DNA of 64,000 bases from Petasospora fabianii (lineage: Eukaryota; Ascomycota; Saccharomycetes; Phaffomycetales; Wickerhamomycetaceae): positions 62,001-126,000 of the forward strand of contig CP048725.1 of NCBI GenBank assembly GCA_022641835.1. The letters are read 5' to 3'. This document shows, one piece after another, positions 10,430 to 19,700 of the stretch. Numbering within the stretch: the first letter of the stretch is position 1; every line of letters begins with the position of its first letter. The notes below the pieces were generated by a model. The model did not search any database. It saw nothing but the letters and a program-made list of their open reading frames with translations, and was not told where the DNA came from. Position numbers and translations under genes: made by a program.

Positions 10430-12997
10430 CTACTCACTTAAAGACACTAACTTTTCCTCCATCTGTCCAAGCATCCCACTCAATCCGTTCAACATACCAA
10501 TAATCTCATGCTCCATCTTCTCCTTAGAATCATGGCCATCAACGAAAACCGATAGATCCATACTTGGTGCATGTGGTACACGTGTGCTTTGTCCAGTGGT
10601 GATCGTAGACGCTGTCTCATAGTTCATATTCGATAATATATCACCAGATGATTGCGATGACACAGACGATCCAGCACGTTGTGTCAAGAATGGCATCGTT
10701 GGTGGTTGATTTGATGTGTTGGTCATCTTGCGCTTAACGTTCGGTTGTGCGCTCTGTGCCGCCACAGGTGTCGTGTTGGTAGCCATTGCCGATGAAGATG
10801 TCGTATTATTGGTGACATTAGATGTGGTGCCGCTGGCCGTTGTTGGTAGTGCGTTGTGTGGATTCTGTTTCTCCGTGAGTGGTGTCATCGCCATTGGCAC
10901 ATTTGAGACATTAACACCAAACTGATTCACTTTATCATCACCATCAGTTGTCTCGGATGTGACATTCGACGTCGAATTCAGCAGCTTGGGTAAATTCAAT
11001 GACGTTGGCGTTGGCATTTGTAATCTAAGATTTTGATGATTGCGCTTGACATTCGGCTTTGAGCCCGTTGTAGAAGATGGTGCACTCGAACCTTGCTGAG
11101 ATGGCGTTCCTTGGAAAGGTAATGCAGATCCCAATGTAGCATTAAGAGGTTGTAACAACGGCGATGGATTGCTTGGTGACTGGATTGCCTTCATAGACAA
11201 ACCGCTCTTGGATGGTGATGAGGTCAAGACACTAAGTTTCGATGGTGACGTCAAGGTACTTAAGTCTCTCTTTGGAGAGGGGGTTGAGCGTCCAATAGCT
11301 GGAGGCACAATCGGAATGTTCGACTGCGAAGGTGGTGTATTGCCAGATTGATGAAGAGATGGCTGCTGCTGCTGCTGGCTTGGTGGTTGCGAGATAGGCA
11401 GAGAGGACGTTGTCGGATGAGACGTTGATGCCGTCATCAAAGTTGGTCTTCTTTGCAACCCTGGATCAAGGGTCTTTCGTGTCTCTAAAACTGCGGTTGA
11501 CTGACTATGGACAAGCGTGTTGGCCCTTGATCTCGGCTTGACAAATTCCTCCTTCTGTGATGGTGCAAAATCATCCATATTTGGAATCTCAATCTCAACA
11601 ATAGGGGTTGATACTCTCGGAGTAGTGGTTGTGTTTGTCCCTGATAGGTTATGAAGAGCCATATTGGATGATATTCTTGGCAGTGGCACATCCTCATGCT
11701 GACGCTCTGAATCTTCATCCTCTTCTTCTTCATCCAACTCGGATCTCTCCTCAAACAACTGTAAGAGAGACTTTGGTGCCTCTTTTCTATTAAGCGTGCC
11801 ATTAGCTTTAAGCGTCGATCCAACATTGGTGTTATAAGTAATGGTATTCTTATTGTATGTGATGTTGTTCGTGTTGGCATTGCTATGGTTAATAGTCGCA
11901 GTGTTTGAGTTGGTCATCCTTCCATGGTAGCCAGTCATAAACTGATCGTCCCCATCATCGTACTCACTGTGGTCAAAGTTGAAGTTTTCATCAGAGTCAT
12001 TAAGATTGATATTACTCAAATTAATATCATTCTCCATAATGTACTCATTACTTCTAAGAGAATCAAAGTCCCATTTAACTTCAATCTCACTCTCTTCCTG
12101 TTCATCCTCAACATTCATTATGATGCTCTCTCTTGACGACTTCTTCTCTCTCCACAACAAATATCTCGAAATCAACTCCTTCAACAAAGACGTTGGAGAG
12201 TTCTTGTGGTACTTGATGAACTTGGTCTTTAATAAATCATCTGCACTTAGTCTCTCAGTTGGATTCTCATCAAGACAAAGAGCAATGATCTCCTTAAGCA
12301 AGGGCGTATACTGCAAACCATCCAATCTTGGTGGCTTCGACTTGGTGATCAACTGCATCGCCCTCATCGCTTCCTTATCACAGTATGGTGGGTTTCCTGT
12401 GGCAATCTCATAGATCGTGATACCAAGAGACCAAATATCCGCCTTGACATCGTAAGAAGTCCCCTCCATGATAACTTCTGGCGCCATCCAATAAGGAGTA
12501 CCAGCCATTGTGTTTCTCCTTAGGCTCGTTGACGACAACTGTGCAGCGACACCGAAATCACAGAGCATCACTTTACCTTCATTTGTGATGAGCACATTTG
12601 CAGCTTTGATATCTCTGTGGATGACACTTTGTTTATGGATGTATTGTAGCGCCACAAGGAGTTCTCGTACGATAACACCAATGTATTTCTCCTCAATCGT
12701 CCCTGGTCTCAAGAGTGTTCGCAAAGAACCACCAGCACCGTAATCCATGATGATCCATAACTTGGTACCATTCAGATATGATCCGTAGTAGTGTGTGACA
12801 TTGGGTACATGCTTCAAGTGCGAGAGGAATTGTATTTCTTGTTGGACATCCTTGACTTCATCCTCCGACGTGTCGAGATTTAACACTTTAATGGCATACA
12901 CCTGTTTCGTGGCTCGATGAATTCCTTTGTAGACGATTCCAAATTTGCCTCGTCCGATCACTTCGGTTCGCTTGTATAGCTGAGTCACGTTTGACAT
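10430..12997 (-). CDS. KIC1: Ste20/GCK-family protein kinase Kic1
   Basis: An 855-residue Ser/Thr kinase. The catalytic domain fills residues ~10-265, with glycine loop IGRGKFGIVYKG, VAIK-type lysine in YAIKVLNL, catalytic HRDIKAANVL, DFG in LCDFGVAAQL and the GCK signature GTPYWMAPEVI. Close agreement over the whole domain and the following ELISRYLLWR stretch points to yeast Kic1. Kic1 acts in the RAM network upstream of Cbk1-Mob2 in polarised growth and cell separation. The remaining ~580 residues are disordered, rich in Ser, Thr, Asn and Gln with acidic patches, ending in a short helical segment (IIGMLNGLSGMLGQMEEKL). It neighbours SEC2 and BNI1, also polarity genes. Confidence 0.9.
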   Translation of the reverse strand: MSNVTQLYKRTEVIGRGKFGIVYKGIHRATKQVYAIKVLNLDTSEDEVKDVQQEIQFLSHLKHVPNVTHYYGSYLNGTKLWIIMDYGAGGSLRTLLRPGTIEEKYIGVIVRELLVALQYIHKQSVIHRDIKAANVLITNEGKVMLCDFGVAAQLSSTSLRRNTMAGTPYWMAPEVIMEGTSYDVKADIWSLGITIYEIATGNPPYCDKEAMRAMQLITKSKPPRLDGLQYTPLLKEIIALCLDENPTERLSADDLLKTKFIKYHKNSPTSLLKELISRYLLWREKKSSRESIIMNVEDEQEESEIEVKWDFDSLRSNEYIMENDINLSNINLNDSDENFNFDHSEYDDGDDQFMTGYHGRMTNSNTATINHSNANTNNITYNKNTITYNTNVGSTLKANGTLNRKEAPKSLLQLFEERSELDEEEEDEDSERQHEDVPLPRISSNMALHNLSGTNTTTTPRVSTPIVEIEIPNMDDFAPSQKEEFVKPRSRANTLVHSQSTAVLETRKTLDPGLQRRPTLMTASTSHPTTSSLPISQPPSQQQQQPSLHQSGNTPPSQSNIPIVPPAIGRSTPSPKRDLSTLTSPSKLSVLTSSPSKSGLSMKAIQSPSNPSPLLQPLNATLGSALPFQGTPSQQGSSAPSSTTGSKPNVKRNHQNLRLQMPTPTSLNLPKLLNSTSNVTSETTDGDDKVNQFGVNVSNVPMAMTPLTEKQNPHNALPTTASGTTSNVTNNTTSSSAMATNTTPVAAQSAQPNVKRKMTNTSNQPPTMPFLTQRAGSSVSSQSSGDILSNMNYETASTITTGQSTRVPHAPSMDLSVFVDGHDSKEKMEHEIIGMLNGLSGMLGQMEEKLVSLSE

Positions 12998-13950
12998 TGT
13001 GTATCTCAGGAAAGTGTTTGGATATGTGGGTGTTTATGAATGGCGTCTGAGTGAATGTGTGTGTGCTTGTTGATGGTTATGTTGTGGATCACAATATGTC
13101 AGTTAAGGCTCTAAAGAGTGGTCTGTGCGGAGGAATGCGCTAGCGGGCGGCCGTCTCAAAAGACTTATAAAAACAGTTGTGCAGGCTTGAAGTTCTCACA
13201 GATTGTGAGACAATGCAATGAAAATGGTGGTGAGATGGGGGATGGAGTGTATGCTGATCAGGGCTGGATGGCCTGTCTGCTTTGTTGATGTTGGACCGTT
13301 AGTGGTGGGTGACTTGTTTAAGAAGGGCGAGAGCTTCTGAATATGAGATAGATGCTGTGAAGGACAGTAGGATGTGTATGTGGGATATAGGAGGAGAAAG
13401 ATTCACAACAATCGGCCTTGTTTAGGAGTTTATTGAATGAAAACCCGAACTACGCAGGTTGAATTATAGAGGCGCGCGCGCCGTTTGGATCAGAATCCAC
13501 GTGTGGTCCGTACCTATGTGACGGGTAGGGTAACGCGCACTTGATCTAGTGACAGAAAGATTCACGCTAAACTGTCCATCTACGCGTTTATCTCAGCACG
13601 GCTAGTTTATCGAGATGCCCCACAGTCCAAATCACAGAACTGCAGATACGACTTCATTAAACTTCACAGTTGTGAGTAACACGATGCTAACTCGGTCAAG
13701 GACCTCTGAGAGCCGAACAGATTTTTTATTATGGGGCATAACGTAGGCTTCTTTAACGTCTCACTCGCTAGATTCGAGTTAAGCATGAGAAGATCACCCC
13801 AACAACGGTGGGCTATACAAGCGGCCTAGGATCACACAGTTGAATAATATAGCATAGTGATGGGGTTAGCCGATACAGACACACCGCTATTTAAGGTAGT
13901 CGAAAATGTCTAGAAACATTCTTTTAACACATATGAAGTTATGTATTACG
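12998..13950. other. Intergenic region upstream of KIC1
   Basis: About 950 bp between the KIC1 start and the SEC2 stop. It holds a GC palindrome-like stretch around 13470-13482, a CACGTG at about 13498 and a single perfect ACGCGT at 13582-13587, some 585 bp from the KIC1 ATG. No coding region is supported. Confidence 0.5.
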
Positions 13951-15996
13951 TTATGCATCAACAAACTCCGACTCATCATCCGTCGTAGGATTACTGTCCT
14001 TCTTCGTGGTGGCCTCAGCCTCAGGCTTCTCAGGCTGCTCCAGCGGCTCTGAGTCTTCTGGCTGTTCTGGCTGTTCTGGCTCTTCTGACTCCTTGGATTC
14101 TACCTTTTCCTTCTCAACATCCTTGGTAGGCGTAGACTGCTTCTCGAAATCAAATCCAGTCTCAAGCACTGGAGTAGCAACCTCAGACTTGATCTTGCGT
14201 ACGATTGGTGTATTCTCTGAAGAATCAAGCAGAAAGTCTTGTGGTCTCTCTTCATCAACACTGGTATGAATATGAAGTCCACCCACTTTCGATGGGACGG
14301 CAGTCTCTGCATCACCAGCTTCATCTTCATCCTCGGCCTCGTCATGAGAGTAGTTGCCGATGATGTCGTCAACATCATCTTCTTCTAGGGTTCCATTCTT
14401 CTCAATAGTAGCAGGGGCTTTAAGTGCTTCAGTGGCGATTGCTTCCTGAGAAATAGAAGTGTGAGATGCCAGTGACGCGGCGTCTTCTTCATCATCATCA
14501 CCATCGACAGGGGCCATTACAACCTTGGCAGGGGTAGCTGGAGGACTCGAAACAACAACGGCCTGTGGACTTTCCTCAATTTGGTTTATCAAAGGTGATG
14601 ACTTGTAGCCATTCGTATCGACAGTTCTTGGGTCCACCAGAGAATCGGTGGAGCTATAGATGGACATTCTTGATGGGTCAGCAGTGCCAATGATAGACTT
14701 GTACACGGCGTCTTCGGTACTTGTAGAGACCTTCGTGGTAACGATGTTGCTGTCAATATCCCAAATACCCACCTTAGCCCAGAAAAGCTTAGCTCTCAAT
14801 CTTGCAAGCTCAATCCATGCCTTCTTGACCATGTTTTCATTAGTGAGCTTCCATGCATCAGTCTTCAATGATCTCAAAAAGGCAAACAACTCACAGACAC
14901 TTCTCAAACGGAAGAGACAGTAGCTGCAAAGTGGGTAGGTGTGTGAAACAGCTGGCGTGACGTTATTAACAGCTGATGTGGAGTCCTGCTTGGAGTATAC
15001 CTTCATGATATAGAGTCTAGAGTGCTCAAGAATATCATCACGGGCCTCTCCACACAAGGCACACGGCTCTTGCATGGCAACAGGCGGACTGTGTGGTGGA
15101 TAAGTGTAAAGGTTAGACTTGACGTCCGTGTCACTTGCCTTGTCATTCTGGAAATTAAGTCTGTATGTTTCGTTAATTCCAGAGACAGGAGAAATAGAGA
15201 CACGACCATCGATAATGGCACTAACAGTGGAGCGCTTGTTGAGCCAAGCGATACCTGGTGATAGGTCCAATCTCAAAGCAGGCTCAACATCATCTGACAA
15301 GAGCTTCTTGATAAACTTGGTGTCTGTGTCTTTGATCGAGTCATAGTCCTTGATGGTCTTGACGAACTTCTTGAATTCCGAGAACATCTTGAGGTCGTAT
15401 CTCACCGCATCAATGGTTGGTGAGTAAATGATGAGTTTCTGGTGAAGATTCACATCACTGGCATTAAACAAAGCTGAACCTCTCTTTGAGGCCACTTCTT
15501 CCTCCTCAAGATCTCTTGCATGAAGGACGTCTTTGAGTAGGTTCAGCTGACTTTGCAAATCGTCGATAACAGTATCCTTCTCTTTGAGTTGGGTCACGAG
15601 ACTGTCGTTTCTCAATTGGATTTCATGTTCTTTCCGTCTGGCATCAGCAACCATCTTGTTCGCCTCCTCGAACAAAGATGCTGAAAGGTCTTCAACTTCC
15701 CTCTCAAGTTTGGTGACATTGTCTTTGGCCGCCTCTTTTTCCTTGATTTCAGTCTGAAGTCGATCATCAAGACCTCCAAGTCTGCTAATGAGCTCTCTGT
15801 TTTCCTTTTGCAAGATACGGTACCTCTCTTCAATCGGCTCCAGTTGTCTGGTTCTCTCCTTGATATGTGTATTTTCCCTTTCCAAGTGTGCCAATTTCTG
15901 CTCCAGAGTTCCTTGTTTCTCAATGGACTCAATCAGTTGGGTCGATAACGACGTCACCTGGAGGGAAATTCGCTTGTTCTCCTCTTCAGAAGACAT
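13951..15996 (-). CDS. SEC2: Sec4 guanine nucleotide exchange factor Sec2
   Basis: A 681-residue protein with an N-terminal coiled coil of about 165 residues. It includes the Sec2 GEF signature VEDLSASLFEEANKMVADAR at about residues 96-115 and the following QLKEKDTVIDDLQSQLNLLK. In yeast this homodimeric coiled coil opens the Rab GTPase Sec4 on secretory vesicles bound for the bud. A middle region (~205-420) has paired Cys motifs (CALCGEA, LCSYC). The last ~200 residues are acidic and disordered, with Glu/Pro repeats, and fit the segment known to bind phosphoinositide and exocyst in yeast. It is divergently transcribed from BNI1, with 759 bp between the starts. Confidence 0.9.
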   Translation of the reverse strand: MSSEEENKRISLQVTSLSTQLIESIEKQGTLEQKLAHLERENTHIKERTRQLEPIEERYRILQKENRELISRLGGLDDRLQTEIKEKEAAKDNVTKLEREVEDLSASLFEEANKMVADARRKEHEIQLRNDSLVTQLKEKDTVIDDLQSQLNLLKDVLHARDLEEEEVASKRGSALFNASDVNLHQKLIIYSPTIDAVRYDLKMFSEFKKFVKTIKDYDSIKDTDTKFIKKLLSDDVEPALRLDLSPGIAWLNKRSTVSAIIDGRVSISPVSGINETYRLNFQNDKASDTDVKSNLYTYPPHSPPVAMQEPCALCGEARDDILEHSRLYIMKVYSKQDSTSAVNNVTPAVSHTYPLCSYCLFRLRSVCELFAFLRSLKTDAWKLTNENMVKKAWIELARLRAKLFWAKVGIWDIDSNIVTTKVSTSTEDAVYKSIIGTADPSRMSIYSSTDSLVDPRTVDTNGYKSSPLINQIEESPQAVVVSSPPATPAKVVMAPVDGDDDEEDAASLASHTSISQEAIATEALKAPATIEKNGTLEEDDVDDIIGNYSHDEAEDEDEAGDAETAVPSKVGGLHIHTSVDEERPQDFLLDSSENTPIVRKIKSEVATPVLETGFDFEKQSTPTKDVEKEKVESKESEEPEQPEQPEDSEPLEQPEKPEAEATTKKDSNPTTDDESEFVDA

Positions 15997-16755
15997 ATTG
16001 GGAATATACGACTCCTATGTATAAAACAACGGGTGATGTAGACCAGCAGTTAACTTTCCTGTATGTAGTGGCTTCAATGTCTCTGATAGACGCGAGCGTG
16101 TGCGTGTGTCTGAGTGTGTTGATCAAGCGCGTCTCAGGTCTCAGCTGTGTTGACAATTGGGGCCGCGGATGTGGTGTTTCAAAGATGTGGCCACGGCGCT
16201 GTTAATGTAGATGGCTAGGTGTTATTCGTCTTTGCTCAAAAGTGAATCGGCTCTTTGGAGAGATCGGTGGTGAAAGTTGCTGGTGTACTCCGTTGCCGCT
16301 GTGGTGTATGGGTTGGCCAAATGCTCTCTGCCGTAGTCTTGTATTCGTACCAGGTCCTTTTCCTTGCTGACCCGTGGCGGGATGACAGCTTTCGCGCTTT
16401 TTGGTCCGGACGCGTGAGGTTGTCACAGCGCGAAACACGAAAACAAAACAAAATGCTCACAGTTGTAAGGGGAAGACAATACTCAGCGGCTACGGTCAAT
16501 TGGTTAAACTTCCAGTTCACTGGGCGACACACAAGGCGGCTTGTTTCGGCATAGAAATCCAGACAATCTCTGCTGTCAAGGCAACTACAGGGTTCCACAC
16601 GCTACCTAGCCACTGCTGCTCGGTCGCACCAGCTCATATTCAGCAAGGCCCTACTCATACTTGGCCGGATCGTGACTACACCCGCCCTCTACAAATATTC
16701 TTGACGTCTGCTAGTGACTGGACCTGCTTCTGCATACAAATAAACCAAGCCAGCA
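15997..16755. promoter_or_regulatory. Divergent SEC2-BNI1 promoter with MCB and SCB-type sites
   Basis: The gap contains a perfect MCB (ACGCGT) at 16410-16415 and two SCB-type heptamers, CGCGAAA at 16429-16435 and CACGAAA at 16436-16442. An inverse CGCGAAA lies at 16391-16397. In yeast, SBF and MBF bind such sites to switch on G1/S genes. All four lie within about 50 bp, roughly midway between the genes, so they could serve both. The binding is inferred, not shown. Confidence 0.5.
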
Positions 16756-19700
16756 ATGAAAAGAAAGGACTCCGAGTCCAACAAGCGAGCCTCTTCGATA
16801 CGGTCGAATGCCAGTGAGGCGACCCAGAATGCTACGCCCCACAAGTCAACGAGTGGCTCGCTGCTATCCAACTTCCGTAAGCTCTCCACCAAGAGTTCCA
16901 GCAATGACTCGCAGGGCTCATCTTCACACAGCTACCAGATCTCAAATCCACAGCTCCTACAGGGGTCATCGGGATCTACGCTTGCGTCTCGCCGTTCACA
17001 GGATCTTTTGCATCCAACTGGTCATCACCACTCGGATTCTGTCTCAACGTCGAGAACAGCGACACGGAAGGCTAGTATGAGCTCCACCTACTCTGCGCAG
17101 TCACACAGCTCACTGGCACTTAGCAAATCCACCACACTAAATCAAAATAATTATTCCAACTACGATACCACTCCCCCATCTCCACAGCACTCACGCCGAT
17201 CTTCACAATGGACTATGGAAGATTTCAAAAGTCCGGTTAAGAAGTCAGCTCTGCAACGAATTGCAACGAACAGCTCCACAATGCTTTCACCATCTGCGTC
17301 CCAGATCGGTCAGAAGGACTATGATCAGGAGTTTCACTTGGAACAGCCAAAGGAAAACTGGGAGATTGATGAAATGTTCGACAAGTTGATGACTAAACGT
17401 GATTTCAAGTCCCTCCCAGAAGCTGCCAAGCAGCAGATGAAGGACTATCCTATCCAGAAAAAGTGGATGTTGATTTACCAGGACGCATTGTCTGAACGTA
17501 AAAAGCAGGAAAGAACACGAAAAAGTGGCGAGAACCCAACTACCCCGGAATCATATGTGAGGCTCCTCATGGACAAGGCTATCTCTGCTAGACAATTAGG
17601 TAACCTCTGGGTTAGCTTGAGAACCGAACCAGTTGATTGGGTCAACGACTTCATTGATGCACAAGGCCCAATTGCCCTGGCGAATGTGCTCCAACAGCTT
17701 CACACCAGATCTACCACCGATCTGCTTACTGATGAGTTCTTGGAGAAGGAAACGTCGATTATCAGATGTTTGCGAACTGTAATCAACAACAAGAGAGGTG
17801 CTAACTACGCATTGGATTCCAAGATTATCATTCCCTCGATCATGGGTGCTTTAGTATCCACCAAACTTGCGACCAGAAAGCTAGTCACTGACATGTTGAG
17901 TTTCCTTGCTCATTACGAACCACCAGATGGGTATGATCAAGTTCGTCAGGCCATGTTCTCTCGTTCCGGAGACAACATTCACTTCCAAGCCAGAGCCTTG
18001 GACAAGAGAAACTCTGTGATGGGTCCAGTACCAGCATCTACGTTGAACAGGCTCGAACAGTGGCTCAAAGTGGTTCAGCAGACCCTGGACGGTAGAGGTA
18101 AGTTGGGTTCCATGGTTGGTGCTAGTGAAGAATTGAAGTCTAGTGGTGAGTCTCAACTGATGGACTATGCTTTGGCTACTATGATCCTCATCAACACTCT
18201 TGCTCAGGGATCTCATGATCTTGAAGTGAGAACGCATATCAGAGCTCAGTTGAAAGCCTCGGGACTGCAGAAGATCTTCAAGAAGTTTCACGCTCTCCAG
18301 AGTGAATTGATTGATGACAAGATTCGTGAGTACGAGGACTCCGAGGCTGAAGACTATGATGCTCTCCTGACAGCTAAAAGGATTGGAGATGATGTGGACT
18401 TCAACGATCCAGTGTCTATGGTACGAAACATTTGGCAGACAATCCAGAACACGGACTCTGAGAACTACTTCATTTCTGCTATCCAACATTGGTTCCTTTA
18501 TCAGTCTGACCCATCGAAGACACCCGACAGTGCAGAGTTCGTCCGCTCTTTCCGTTTGGTTGACGGTTTGATCTCCAATTTGAGTTCTACTACCAACGAA
18601 GATTCTGCATTGGGTGTTGCTATAAACAAGTTGAATGATGGCTTGCATACAGATGATATGGCGCGCCGTGCTATAAAGGACGCTCGTGAGTCGAACAAGA
18701 GAGCTGAAGAAGCTATTGCTGAGCGTGATGAGTTGGCAAGACAGATCTCTCTCGGTACCGATGGAATGATTTCCAAGTTGCAGAACGAGCTCAACGAGCA
18801 GGAGATTATCTTATCCAAGCAGAGAAAGTTGAACGAGGACCTTAGTCAGGAACTCGAGGACATTAAGAGAAAGAGAATCCTTGAGAAGCATGAGCAAGAG
18901 CTGGAAATGAGAGAGATGTTGATTTTGTTGAACAACGCCAATGAGTCGTCCACGGTAAGTGGAAATGATGAACTGATTTCCAGGCTCAAGGGTAAGCTTT
19001 CTCAGAAGAAGAACCAGCTGAAGATTGAGACAAGAAGATATGGTACCAGTGTTGAGCCGAACACCAGATTGAGAGCACTGAGGGACAAAATGGAGGACAT
19101 CGAGCAACAAGCCAGAGAGCTTGAGATGACTAACTTTGAGGAACTCAAGAGAGCTGATCCAAACGTCCAGACGTCTCCACAGAAGCCACCGGCTGCACCA
19201 AGACCACCAAAAAAGGAGGATCTGAAGAAGCTGGGTGATTTGAAACGCCAATTGGAGTCCTTACAGACAGAGTCCAATGATATCCTGAAATTCGATGTTA
19301 ATGCTAAGCAGAAGGAGCTTATGGCAAAGCAGAAGCTGATGGCCATGGATAGACTCAAGGAGTTGCAGACGAGATTTGAGAACCTCAACATTGACTTTGT
19401 CCCTTCGCCTGATGAGCACGACTCTTCCTACCGAACATTAGATCCTAAGCTGAATGAACAGTTGAACGCTGAAATGGATCAGATTGAGAAGTTGAGTGAG
19501 AGACTTCAGGGGGACCTTGGTGTTACCAACGACGAGAATTCTGAGATTGAATCATCATCGAAGTCATTCTTGGAAAGTCTTGAGGCTAAGTATGTTTGTG
19601 GACAGAAACAAGTTGAAAAGGCTGACTTCAACTACAGGCCCGCTGTTGCTGATAAGATCAGAAACAGTAAGGGATTCGAGCCAGCATTCCTTAAGGAGTT

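Noticed and set aside
17881-18648. 255-residue antisense frame in BNI1
   Set aside because: Opposite the well-conserved formin region with no recognisable motif.
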